Shown here: in pieces, positions 7,489-15,434 of the stretch
Numbering within the stretch: position 1 is the stretch's first letter
Layout of the letters: every line of letters starts with the position of its first letter
From: Spirochaetaceae bacterium
GTDB lineage: Bacteria; Spirochaetota; Spirochaetia; SZUA-6; Fen-1364
Length of the DNA stretch: 17,250 nucleotides
Direction of reading: 5' to 3'
NCBI GenBank assembly: GCA_003154555.1
Contig: PMDT01000352.1
Span: 13,232 to 30,481, forward strand
Position numbers and translations under genes: made by a program
The notes under the pieces: generated by a model
Seen by the model: the letters and a program-made list of their open reading frames with translations, nothing else
Databases searched by the model: none
What the model was told of the DNA's origin: nothing

Positions 7489-8883
7489 CTATTCCAGCGG
7501 CCTGAAGCGCGCCGTGAAATGCCGCAGCACGGGTGCCTGGTAGGTGAAGGCGTATCCCTTGAGCTCCCGCAGGCGGCCCGCCAGGTGCCCGATCATCTCG
7601 ACCATGTAGTCCACGTGGCTCTGCGTATACACGCGCCGCGGTATCGCCAGCCGAACGAGCTCCTGGGGAGCAGGCCGCTCGTCGCCGGTCACAGGGTCGC
7701 GCGCGCCGAGCATGATCGACCCTATCTCCACGGATCGTATGCCAATGCCGGTGTACAACGCGACACTGAGCGACTGTCCGGGGAACTGGTTCCAGGGGAT
7801 GTGCGGGAGCGCGGCCCCGGCGTCAATATAGACGGCATGGCCGCCGATGGGACGAATCACCGGGATGCCGGCGGCCCTGATGCCTTCTCCGAAATACTCC
7901 GTCGAGCGAAGCCTGTAGGTGAGGTAGTCCTCGTCGAGTATCTCCTCCAGGCCGATGGCCAATGCCTCCAGGTCCCGTCCGGCAAGACCGCCATACGTCG
8001 GGAACCCTTCCGTGATCACCATCTGGCTGCGCACGGTTTCCGCGAGCGCAGGGTCGGCGATGGCAAGGAAGCCGCCGATGTTGCCAAAAGCGTCTTTCTT
8101 CGCGCTCATGAGCGCGCCGTCGCAGAGGGAAAACATCTCATGCGCGATATCGCGCACGTTGCGGTCCGCAAAGCCCGGCTCCCGTTTCTTGATGAAGAAG
8201 GCATTCTCCGCAAAACGCGCCACGTCGAGGAAAAGCGGGATGCCGTACGGCTTCACAATGGCGCGGGCACGCCTCACGTTCTCCATCGAAACGGGCTGGC
8301 CGCCCACGGAGTTGTTCGTCACCGTGATGATGACCAGGCGCACCTTGCGGGAGTCCTTCTTGAGGGTCTCCGCAAGGGCGTCGAGATCGATGTTTCCCTT
8401 GAAGGGCGCTTCAGACTGCGTGTCCGCGCTCTCCTTGCAGGGCAGATCGAGCGCCTGCGCGCCGGAGTGCTCGATATTCGCGCGGGTCGTATCGAAGTGG
8501 GTGTTGCCGATCACCACGTCGCGTTTGGTGAGCCCCATTGCCTGCATGAGGAGAAACTCCGCCGATCTTCCCTGGTGTGTCGGGATGACGTTGGCAAGAC
8601 CGGTGAGCCCCTGCACCACCGCCTCAAAGCGTTGGAAGCTCGGCGAGCCCGCGTATGATTCGTCTCCGACCATGATGCCGGCCCACTGCCGGGCGCTCAT
8701 GGCGGAGGTTCCCGAGTCCGTGAGAAGGTCGAAGGTGACGTCCTGGGCGCGCAGCTTGAAGAGGTTGTAGCCCGCCTCCTCGATACAGCGTTGACGCTCG
8801 GCCGTGGACAGGAGCCGGATGGGCTCAACCGACTTGATGCGGAACGGCTCAATGATCGTCTTTGCGCGAGGCAGCTCTGTCAT
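7489..8883 (-). CDS. tnaA: Tryptophanase (tryptophan indole-lyase)
   Basis: A 464-residue PLP enzyme of the tryptophanase/tyrosine phenol-lyase family, close to the usual 460-470. It would cleave tryptophan to indole, pyruvate and ammonia. The PLP lysine lies in MSAKKDA (Lys263), with DVARFAEN (218-225) and THQGR (102-106) also conserved. Two positions separate the sister enzymes. Tyrosine phenol-lyase has an Arg in its 'SMERG' segment, whereas this protein has SVEIGS as in tryptophanase. The C-terminal LRHFTA has the His (455) that corresponds to His463 of E. coli TnaA, where the phenol-lyase has Phe. I chose ATG 8883 over an in-frame GTG at 8928 because the latter lies within the predicted promoter. 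No tnaC-like leader peptide is apparent in the 45 bp upstream. The gene lies directly downstream of the dehydrogenase gene on the same strand. Confidence 0.9.
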   Translation of the reverse strand: MTELPRAKTIIEPFRIKSVEPIRLLSTAERQRCIEEAGYNLFKLRAQDVTFDLLTDSGTSAMSARQWAGIMVGDESYAGSPSFQRFEAVVQGLTGLANVIPTHQGRSAEFLLMQAMGLTKRDVVIGNTHFDTTRANIEHSGAQALDLPCKESADTQSEAPFKGNIDLDALAETLKKDSRKVRLVIITVTNNSVGGQPVSMENVRRARAIVKPYGIPLFLDVARFAENAFFIKKREPGFADRNVRDIAHEMFSLCDGALMSAKKDAFGNIGGFLAIADPALAETVRSQMVITEGFPTYGGLAGRDLEALAIGLEEILDEDYLTYRLRSTEYFGEGIRAAGIPVIRPIGGHAVYIDAGAALPHIPWNQFPGQSLSVALYTGIGIRSVEIGSIMLGARDPVTGDERPAPQELVRLAIPRRVYTQSHVDYMVEMIGHLAGRLRELKGYAFTYQAPVLRHFTARFRPLE

Positions 8884-8892
8884 GGTGTTGGC

Positions 8893-8922
8893 ATTGTAGC
8901 GCGAATAAAAGCCGCTTGACAA
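8893..8922 (-). promoter_or_regulatory. Leaderless-type promoter of tnaA
   Basis: On the minus strand TTGTCA (8922-8917) and TACAAT (8898-8893), each five of six to consensus, are separated by 18 bases. The -10 ends 9 bases before ATG 8883, so transcription would begin about three bases ahead of the start codon. No Shine-Dalgarno is present. The promoter fills the gap after the dehydrogenase stop codon. Confidence 0.6.
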
Positions 8923-8928
8923 CGCCAC

Positions 8929-9898
8929 TTACATCTCCAGCAGGACCTTGCCTTTCGTCGCCCGGCTTTCAAGATACTCGTGCGCGCGGCCGGCGTCGGC
9001 AAGGGGGAACACCTTGTCCACCCGCACCTGGAGCGCTCCAGAGGCCAGCCAGCCGAGCACGTCCCCTGCCCTCGACAGCAGCTCGTCCCTGTCCTGGATG
9101 TAGTGGCCGAGCGTCGGCCGAGTGAGAAAGAGCGAGCCCTTGCGGTTGAGCACCTGGGGGTCGAAGGGAGGAACCGGCCCGCTGGACTGCCCGAAGAGGA
9201 CCATGTAACCGCGGGGACGAAGAGAAGCGAGGCTGCGCTCGAATGTTGTCTGCCCCACGGAATCGTAGACCACGTCCATGCCCCTGCCGTCCGTCAGCCT
9301 TCTCACCTCCACGTCGAACTTCTTCTCCGTGTAGCGGATCACCTCGTCTGCCCCCGCGTCGCGCGCGAGCTGCTTCCTTCTCCGACGTGGAGACGGTGCC
9401 GATGACCCGCGCGCCGCGACGCTTGGCAACCTGCACGAGCAGTCTGCCCGTGCCACCCGCCGCCGCGTGAACGAGTGCGGTGTCCTTTGCACCAAGCGGG
9501 TAGGTGCTCGTGGCCAGGTAGTGGGCCGTCATGCCCTGCAGGAGCACCGCCGCGGCATCTCGCATGGAGACGGCGGCAGGCACCGGCACGAGTCTCCACG
9601 CCTGGATGCAGGCGTACTGCGCGTAAGACCCGGATTGCATGGCCCAGACTACCCTGTCGCCGGGCTTCACCTCCGCGACGCCCGGCCCCACCGCATCGAC
9701 CACCCCGGCCGCCTCGTCGCCCAGCACGCGCGGGAGCGTGCCGGGGTAGAGACCCTTGCGGCCGTAGACGTCGATGAAGTTCACGCCGGCAAACTCGATC
9801 TTCACGCGGGCCTCGCCCTGGCCCGGCTCTGGTACCGGGATGTCCCCCAGGACGAGAACCTCGGGCCCGCCATTGCGCGCCATGACCATCGCCCTCAT
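8929..9898 (-). pseudogene. NADPH:quinone oxidoreductase-type dehydrogenase, frameshifted
   Basis: A zinc-less medium-chain dehydrogenase/reductase of the quinone oxidoreductase group, about 322 residues when joined. The N-terminal half (from ATG 9898, MRAMVMARNGGPEVL) has the family's GVNFIDVYGRKGLYP segment, the MTAHYL segment and the nucleotide-binding AAAGGTG. Reading then changes frame. Up to EKEA the code is in one frame; [18 protein letters not shown] and the rest, down to GKVLLEM and TAA, is one base over. Removing a single G near 9370 restores [14 protein letters not shown], just as in intact relatives. So the gene carries a +1 base insertion, or the base is a sequencing or assembly error. 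The start has a GGAAGGGGG ribosome binding site about 6 bases upstream. Function in an intact form would be NADPH-dependent reduction of quinones or enones; the substrate is unknown. Confidence 0.88.
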
Positions 9899-9950
9899 GC
9901 CAGCCCCCTTCCCGCGCCGGTTCGCCGGGCGGTACATCACATGCCGCATG

Positions 9951-9959
9951 ACTATACCA
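9951..9959 (-). promoter_or_regulatory. Extended -10 promoter of the dehydrogenase gene
   Basis: On the minus strand TGGTATAGT (9959-9951) is an extended -10 (TG plus TATAGT, five of six). No convincing -35 lies upstream. The predicted leader is about 45 bases and includes the GGAAGGGGG site. It lies back to back with the promoter of the mannose fusion gene. Confidence 0.45.
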
Positions 9960-9976
9960 GACCCGCGGCCGTCCGG

Positions 9977-9982
9977 TACACT
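9977..9982 (+). promoter_or_regulatory. -10 element of a leaderless start for the mannose fusion gene
   Basis: TACACT ends 9 bases before GTG 9992, the same spacing as in tnaA. No -35 match and no Shine-Dalgarno are visible, so the evidence is the -10 hexamer and its position only. Confidence 0.35.
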
Positions 9983-9991
9983 GCGGGCATT

Positions 9992-12976
9992 GTGAAACCG
10001 AAGAAAGCCACTGTGACAACGCTCCGCCAGTCGCTCTCCTACGAACCGGTCGAGCTCGCCTTCGGGACGAGCGGCCTGCGCGGCCGGGTGCGCGACATCA
10101 CCAACCTCGAAGCGTATGTCAGTACGCGCGGATTCCTTTCCTGGGCAATGGCGGAAGCCGGCGTGCAGCCGGGCTCCACGGTGTTCATCGCCGGTGACCT
10201 GCGGCCGAGCACGGTCGCCATCGTCGCCGATGAGGACTTCCGCGGCGACATCCTCTCCGCCGTGCATCGCGCCGTCGTCGATGCCGGGCTTTCCGTGGGG
10301 AATCTCGGGCTCATCCCGACGCCGGCGCTCGTTCTGTACGCCATGAAAAGGGGCGCCCCCGGCATCATGGTGACCGGGAGCCACATCCCGTATGACCGCA
10401 ACGGCATCAAGTTTACCCTGCCGTCCGGCGAGGTGCGGAAGCAGCACGAGGCGCCGATCCTGGAGGCGGTGCGCGCGGCGCGCGCCGCGGAATATGTGCG
10501 GCCCTTCGCGCAGAGCATCTTCGACGAGCGCGGCATGCTGCGGCCCGAGCACCGATTGTCGCTTCCGGAAGAGATTGCCGACGCGCGCGCGGAATACGTG
10601 GCGCGCTTCACGGCGGCATTCCCCGCCGGCTCGCTCGCCGGCCGGCGCGTGCTGGTCTGGGAGCACTCGGCCGTGGGGAGAGACCTCCTGGGCCAGGTCG
10701 TGAGCGCGCTGGGCGCGGAGGCCGTCCGCGCGGGGCGCAGCGACACCTTCGTGCCCGTCGACACCGAGGCGGTAAACCAGGACATGCTCGACACGGTGCA
10801 GGGGCTCGTGGATGCGCACGGCGGGGCGCAGATCGACGCGGTCGTATCCACGGATGGCGACAGCGACAGGCCGCTCGTCATGGCCGTGGCGAACGGCCGG
10901 GTGCGTTTCATCCCCGGTGACCTCGTGGGGCTCCTGGCCGCGTCCTACCTGGGGGTGCGTCACTGCGCCGTCCCCGTCAACGTCAACGACGCCGTCGACC
11001 TCTGGGCGCGGGATGCGGGAGTCACACTGGTGAAAACGCGCATCGGCTCCCCCTGGGTGGTTGCCGCAATGCAGGAGGCCGGCTGGGAAGGAAATGGCGG
11101 ATTCCTCACCGCCACCCGCGTGACGGTGCCGGGCGGCGGGTCACTCGATCCGCTTCCCACCCGGGATGCGCTGCTCCCGATCTGCTGCGTTCTCGCCGCG
11201 TCGCTCGCAAAGGGCCGCACGCTGTCGGCATTGCTCGAAACCCTGCCTGCCCGTCACGGGCGGTCCGCCGTGCTCCGCGATTACCCAATGGAGGCGGCGC
11301 GCGAGATCATGGCATGGCTCACGCCCGTGGATGCATCCGTCATCGAGGCTCATTTCGTTGACGGCCGCATCCGTGTAAGCGACGCGGCCGGCGCCGAACG
11401 CGCGGTGGACGCGGGTGACCCCGTGGCGGAACAGATCCAGGGTCTCCGCTCGCGCATCGCGCGCTCCTTCGATGTGACAGCGGGATTCGTCGAGGTCGAG
11501 CGCATGAACTGGCAGGACGGTGTGCGCATCCGGTTCCAGAACGGGGACATCGTCCACCTTCGGCCCTCCGGCAACGCCCCTGAGATGCGGGTGTACATGA
11601 CCGCGGACAGCGCGGCGCGCGCGGAGGAGATGGCAAAAGCCTGCGCGTCGCAGGGCGGCATCCTCGCTCGAATGGCGGCGGATTCCTTCCAGCGCGTGGC
11701 ATTGGCAAGCTATCGCGCGCTGCCGCGGCCGTTTCCTCTCGTCGGCGTCTCCCAGCCGTATGCCTGGGGCGGATACGACTTCATCCCCGGCCTCCTGGGC
11801 AAGGAGAATCCCGAACGCCGGCCCTTTGCGGAGCTGTGGCTGGGAGCGCATCCCCGCGGCACCGCGCAGGCAATTATCGACGATGCCACGGTCCCCCTCG
11901 ATCAGCTCGTGGCCGCGGATCCCTGGCTCACGCTCGGGCCCGAGGTCGCGCTGAAGTTCGCCGGGCGCCTGCCGTATCTCTTCAAGGTGCTCGATGTGCG
12001 CGTCATGCCATCGCTCCAGGCCCATCCCTCCAAGGCGCAGGCCGAGGAAGGATTCGCCCGCGAAAATGCCGCCGGAATTCCGCTGGATGCCCCGAATCGG
12101 AACTACCGGGATGAAAACCACAAGCCCGAGGTCCATGTCGCCCTCAGCGAGTTCTGGATGCTCCACGGTTTTCGACCGCTTCCCGAGATCGCCGACGCGC
12201 TGGAGATGGAGCCCGAGCTCACGTCCCTCATGCCGGACTTCGGCCCGAAACTGCGCGGCGTGAAAGAGGAGGGCCGGGCGGAGCTGCTTCGGGATCTCTA
12301 CGCGCATCTCATGACCATGCCGCAGGCGGAGATCGACGCAATTGCGCGGCCGCTCGTGGCGCGACTGGCATCCGAGGAGGAACGGGGAACGCTGACGAAG
12401 GGACACCACGGTTACTGGGTGCTGCGCGCTTCCCGCGCCTTTCCCCTGGCAGACGGCCATCACGACAGGGGTATCGCCTCGATCTATCTCCTGAACCTCA
12501 TCCACCTGAAGCCAGGGCAGGGCACGTTCCAGCCTTCCGGCACGCTGCATGCGTACCTTGAAGGCGTCAATGTCGAGCTCATGTCCAACTCCGACAACGT
12601 GTTACGGGGGGGGCTCACGGAGAAGCACGTCGACGTGCCGGAGCTGCTTGCCACACTCGCCTTCCGCGACGGGGTGCCGCCGATCCTCGAGGGGCGCACG
12701 TCGTCGGAGACGAGCAGGGAATACGAGACGCCCACCGAGGAGTTCGCCCTGGAGCGCATCGACGTGATCCCGGGCGTGCCGTACTCCGGCGGCCGGGAGC
12801 ACAGCGCAGATTCCCTCATCGTCATCGAGGGCGCCGCGGCCCTGGTGGCTGCCGGCCGGACCCTGATGCTGGGACGCGGCGGGTGCGCCATGGTTCCTGC
12901 AGGCGTGCCATACTCCATCGCCGCCCGGTCACCGAAGGCGATGATATTCAAGGCAGGGGTTCCGACGCCGCAGTGA
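9992..12976 (+). CDS. Phosphomannomutase / mannose-6-phosphate isomerase fusion
   Basis: A 994-residue bifunctional protein. Residues 20-555 are an alpha-D-phosphohexomutase with a complete set of loops: phosphoserine TGSHIPYDRNG (Ser130), metal site DGDSD (288-292), sugar loop EGNGG (366-370) and phosphate loop RPSGN (524-528). Residues 580-994 are a class I (ManA-like) isomerase with zinc ligands Gln676 and His678 in QAHPS, Glu713 in NHKPE and His853 in LHAYLEG, plus NSDNVLRGGLTEKHVDVPEL with Arg872. Both halves look active, so one chain could turn fructose-6-phosphate into mannose-6-phosphate and then mannose-1-phosphate. The two enzymes are normally separate proteins. The GTG start at 9992 is the first usable codon before FGTSGLRG and has no Shine-Dalgarno; GTG 10013 is an alternative. 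The stop lies 4 bp from the stop of manC on the other strand. Confidence 0.92.
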   Translation: MKPKKATVTTLRQSLSYEPVELAFGTSGLRGRVRDITNLEAYVSTRGFLSWAMAEAGVQPGSTVFIAGDLRPSTVAIVADEDFRGDILSAVHRAVVDAGLSVGNLGLIPTPALVLYAMKRGAPGIMVTGSHIPYDRNGIKFTLPSGEVRKQHEAPILEAVRAARAAEYVRPFAQSIFDERGMLRPEHRLSLPEEIADARAEYVARFTAAFPAGSLAGRRVLVWEHSAVGRDLLGQVVSALGAEAVRAGRSDTFVPVDTEAVNQDMLDTVQGLVDAHGGAQIDAVVSTDGDSDRPLVMAVANGRVRFIPGDLVGLLAASYLGVRHCAVPVNVNDAVDLWARDAGVTLVKTRIGSPWVVAAMQEAGWEGNGGFLTATRVTVPGGGSLDPLPTRDALLPICCVLAASLAKGRTLSALLETLPARHGRSAVLRDYPMEAAREIMAWLTPVDASVIEAHFVDGRIRVSDAAGAERAVDAGDPVAEQIQGLRSRIARSFDVTAGFVEVERMNWQDGVRIRFQNGDIVHLRPSGNAPEMRVYMTADSAARAEEMAKACASQGGILARMAADSFQRVALASYRALPRPFPLVGVSQPYAWGGYDFIPGLLGKENPERRPFAELWLGAHPRGTAQAIIDDATVPLDQLVAADPWLTLGPEVALKFAGRLPYLFKVLDVRVMPSLQAHPSKAQAEEGFARENAAGIPLDAPNRNYRDENHKPEVHVALSEFWMLHGFRPLPEIADALEMEPELTSLMPDFGPKLRGVKEEGRAELLRDLYAHLMTMPQAEIDAIARPLVARLASEEERGTLTKGHHGYWVLRASRAFPLADGHHDRGIASIYLLNLIHLKPGQGTFQPSGTLHAYLEGVNVELMSNSDNVLRGGLTEKHVDVPELLATLAFRDGVPPILEGRTSSETSREYETPTEEFALERIDVIPGVPYSGGREHSADSLIVIEGAAALVAAGRTLMLGRGGCAMVPAGVPYSIAARSPKAMIFKAGVPTPQ

Positions 12977-12980
12977 CGGT

Positions 12981-14075
12981 TCAGGAATATTCCGGCCCGA
13001 ATCTCCCGGCAGCGAGCGCCTGCAGCTTCTTGAGGTCCTCCGCGCGGTCCTTGCGGCAGACAAGGGTGGCGTTGGCAGTGTGCACGATCACGAGATCGTT
13101 GCAGCCCAAAGTCGCGACCAGGTGCGCCGGATCGGCGGAGACGACCAGCGTGCCGGCCGTGTCGACGAGCAGGCACTTCTCCGCCGCGCGCGCATTTCCT
13201 GATTCGTCGTGCTCGCACGTTTCGGCGAATTCCGTCCAGGACCCGACGTCCCGCCATGAAAGCTCCATGGGAAGCGCAACGACTGTTGCCGCCGGATCGC
13301 GCGTCGCCTTTTCCATCACCGCGTAGTCGACGCTGATTTTCTTCAGGGTGGGATACAGCCTGGCAATCGTCTCGGAGAATACGGGCGTCCCGCGGGCATC
13401 AGCAATGCGGTTGACCGTTGCGAAAAGCTCGGGCTCATAACGGCCGACGCAGGCCAGGAACGACGACGCCTTCCAGACGAACATGCCGCTGTTCCACAGG
13501 AAATGTGCGGGCCCCTCGGCGACCCATGCAGCGGCCGTCCGCGCGTCCGGCTTTTCCTTGAACTCCTGCACGATCCGCGCGCGTCCGTGAAAAGCCGCGC
13601 CCAGATGCAGGTAGCCGTACCCTGTTGCAGCCGATGTCGGGGTGATGCCGAAAGTGACGAGGATGCCCGGCGCTGCCTCTGCTGTTGCGCAGCCGTCCAC
13701 GAGTATCGCGCGGAAAGCGTCCGCGGGCTCGATGATGTGGTCGGCGGTGAGGACGCAGATCGTCGCATCCGGGTCCGCCCGCGCGATCGCCGCGGAGGCA
13801 TAGGCGAGCGCCGCAAGAGTGTCGCGGCCGGTGGGCTCGCCCAGCCAGCGATCCGCGCGAAGCCCTGGCACCGCATCACGCACGGCCGCCACGTGCTGCT
13901 CGCCAGCGCACACCCAGCGGCAATCGGCGGGAAAGAGCCCTTCGAGCCGGTCCCAGGCCAGCGAAAGAAGGCTCTTTCCCTTGATCAGCGGCAGAAGCTG
14001 CTTGGGTGTTGCGCCCCTGCTCATGGGCCACAACCGCGTGCCGGAGCCTCCGGCGAGGAGCAGTGCGTGTCTCAT
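12981..14075 (-). CDS. manC: Mannose-1-phosphate guanylyltransferase
   Basis: A 364-residue nucleotidyltransferase that makes GDP-mannose from mannose-1-phosphate and GTP. The signature GGSGTRLWPMSR (9-20) with the PKQ lysine (Lys25) binds the nucleotide. TADHII (110-115), GYGY (152-155), FKEKPD (172-177), WNSGMF (194-199) and SWRDVGSW (273-280) follow as in the GDP-mannose pyrophosphorylase family. It is the short form: the C-terminal isomerase domain of bifunctional ManC/AlgA proteins is absent, which fits the isomerase being fused to the mutase next door. ATG 14075 was chosen because the family's sequence begins there (MRHALLLAGGSGTR); no Shine-Dalgarno precedes it and a -10-like TATGCT ends 7 bases upstream. 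The product feeds mannose, fucose or rhamnose branches of surface polysaccharides; which branch is not shown. Confidence 0.92.
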   Translation of the reverse strand: MRHALLLAGGSGTRLWPMSRGATPKQLLPLIKGKSLLSLAWDRLEGLFPADCRWVCAGEQHVAAVRDAVPGLRADRWLGEPTGRDTLAALAYASAAIARADPDATICVLTADHIIEPADAFRAILVDGCATAEAAPGILVTFGITPTSAATGYGYLHLGAAFHGRARIVQEFKEKPDARTAAAWVAEGPAHFLWNSGMFVWKASSFLACVGRYEPELFATVNRIADARGTPVFSETIARLYPTLKKISVDYAVMEKATRDPAATVVALPMELSWRDVGSWTEFAETCEHDESGNARAAEKCLLVDTAGTLVVSADPAHLVATLGCNDLVIVHTANATLVCRKDRAEDLKKLQALAAGRFGPEYS

Positions 14076-14082
14076 CGGGCGA

Positions 14083-14111
14083 AGCATAGCGCCTGCGGCT
14101 TTTGCTGTACA
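14083..14111 (-). promoter_or_regulatory. Candidate leaderless promoter of manC
   Basis: On the minus strand TGTACA (14111-14106), a 17-base spacer and TATGCT (14088-14083) each match four of six consensus positions. The -10 ends 7 bases before ATG 14075, so the RNA would begin almost at the start codon. Confidence 0.4.
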
Positions 14112-14117
14112 CAGATC

Positions 14118-14165
14118 GCCCCGAACCCGCACGAGGGGCCGCCGGGGCCCGCGCCGCCCGGGGCC
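14118..14165. other. GC-rich hairpin-forming spacer between MFS gene and manC
   Basis: Within the 94-bp gap lie two overlapping inverted repeats: GGGCC and GGCCC (14136-14150, 5-base loop), and GCCCC and GGGGC (14118-14122 with 14135-14139). There are also two near-identical direct copies of GCCGCC(C)GGGGCC (14138-14149, 14153-14165). They follow the MFS stop but have no T tract, so a classical intrinsic terminator is not supported. In such GC-rich DNA some of this is expected by chance. Confidence 0.3.
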
Positions 14166-14169
14166 GCGC

Positions 14170-15423
14170 TCAGCTCACCGATTCGATCGTGTCTTTCTCC
14201 GGGTCGAAGTTGATGAAACGCCGCAAGGAAGCCGCGAATCCCATCGGAACGCCGACGAGCAAGGTCACAGCGAAACATGCGCTCATGAGGGGCGCGAGGG
14301 GAAGGAACTCCGCAAGGACGCCCGCAAGGGCGAATGCGATCGGCGTCAGGCCCTGCGTGATCATGCCCAGCAGGGAAAAGGCCTTGCCGCGCATATTCTG
14401 GGGAACGGCGAGCTGCATGACGGCCATGAAGAGCACATTCAGCACTGCGTTGGCGAAGCCGGAAAAAGCCAGAAGAGCAATCGCGAAAGGGAAGCTTCCG
14501 ACAAAGGGGAACATGATGAGAAAGACCGTCGAACCCAGCCCGCTCCAGATAAACCAGAAAAATCGGCGCGCCGCGGGAATCTTCACCGTCGCGGTAAGCG
14601 CCATGCCGAGAAACGCCCCGCCGGTGAAGAGCGCCATCGCAATGCCGTATTTGACGGGCCCGAGCGCCGGGTTCCTCTGGTAGAAGGGGAGAAGGAGGAC
14701 GATCGCCATGTTGGCGAAAAAGTTCAGCACCGCCGCGCTGAGAACGAGGAAGCGAAGTCCCCGGATCTTCCAGACGAAAGAAAAGCCGCTCTTCAGGTCC
14801 GTGAGGAAATGCGTCTGCGCATGCGCGTGCTCCACGCGCGGAAAGCGCGCGAAAAGGAGGCTGCCCGCGGAAAAGAGATAGGAGATTCCGTTGAAGAGGA
14901 ACAGAAGCGGCGCACCGAGCACCTGGAAGAGGACCCCTCCCACCGAGTTGCCGATGATGTTCCCCCCGGTGCCGATCATGCTGAACACGGAGTTGGCCTG
15001 CACGACCCTGGTTTTGCCGGTGATGTCAGGGATGACGGAGCTCACCGCCGGTGAGAAAAAGGCGCCGCAGATGCCGATGATGATGCCCGCGGCAAAAACT
15101 ATCCAAACCTGCAGGAATCCGGCAAGAGCACCGATGGCGACGGCCAGGACAGCCGCGCCGCGGATCACGTCCATCCAGATCATGAGCCGGCGCCGGTCTC
15201 GCCTGTCGACGATGACGCCCGCGACCGGGGAGACGAGGATGCGCGGGAGCGTGGACGCCGCGAGCAGACCACCCATGAGCGCCGTGGATCCCGTGGCGGC
15301 GAGGATCCAGAAGCCCAGCGCGATGGCGTAGACGACGTCCCCGAGTATCGAAACGAGCTGCCCCTGCCAGAGAAGAAGAAAGTTCCGTGTCCAGAGCTTC
15401 TCCGTCGGTGCGTTGGCTTCCAT
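14170..15423 (-). CDS. MFS efflux transporter (DHA3/EntS-MefA type)
   Basis: A 417-residue inner-membrane protein with about twelve hydrophobic segments, typical in length for drug/siderophore exporters of the major facilitator superfamily. The loop 2-3 motif A is visible as GVIVDRRDRRRLMIWMDVIRG (69-89, broken by no gap), and the second-half counterpart lies near VPQNMRGKAFSLLG (340-353). The pattern resembles the EntS/MefA group (MFS_3), which exports small molecules by proton antiport; the cargo cannot be told from sequence. ATG 15423 has AAGGGG 6 bases upstream; longer in-frame starts would lie inside the radical SAM gene. The start is only 11 bp after the stop of that gene, so the two are very probably one operon, and the exporter may move a product of the radical SAM enzyme. 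Confidence 0.9.
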   Translation of the reverse strand: MEANAPTEKLWTRNFLLLWQGQLVSILGDVVYAIALGFWILAATGSTALMGGLLAASTLPRILVSPVAGVIVDRRDRRRLMIWMDVIRGAAVLAVAIGALAGFLQVWIVFAAGIIIGICGAFFSPAVSSVIPDITGKTRVVQANSVFSMIGTGGNIIGNSVGGVLFQVLGAPLLFLFNGISYLFSAGSLLFARFPRVEHAHAQTHFLTDLKSGFSFVWKIRGLRFLVLSAAVLNFFANMAIVLLLPFYQRNPALGPVKYGIAMALFTGGAFLGMALTATVKIPAARRFFWFIWSGLGSTVFLIMFPFVGSFPFAIALLAFSGFANAVLNVLFMAVMQLAVPQNMRGKAFSLLGMITQGLTPIAFALAGVLAEFLPLAPLMSACFAVTLLVGVPMGFAASLRRFINFDPEKDTIESVS

Positions 15424-15434
15424 GCCGATCCCCT

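Noticed and set aside
9899..10963. A long minus-strand extension upstream of the dehydrogenase start
   Set aside because: It is in frame with the dehydrogenase but runs through its promoter and antisense to the mutase gene. The family sequence begins only at MRAMVMARNGG (9898), which has a ribosome binding site.
11141..12550. A 469-codon open frame on the - strand inside the mutase-isomerase gene
   Set aside because: It lies wholly opposite a gene whose both domains keep all catalytic motifs. The composition is that of an antisense shadow.
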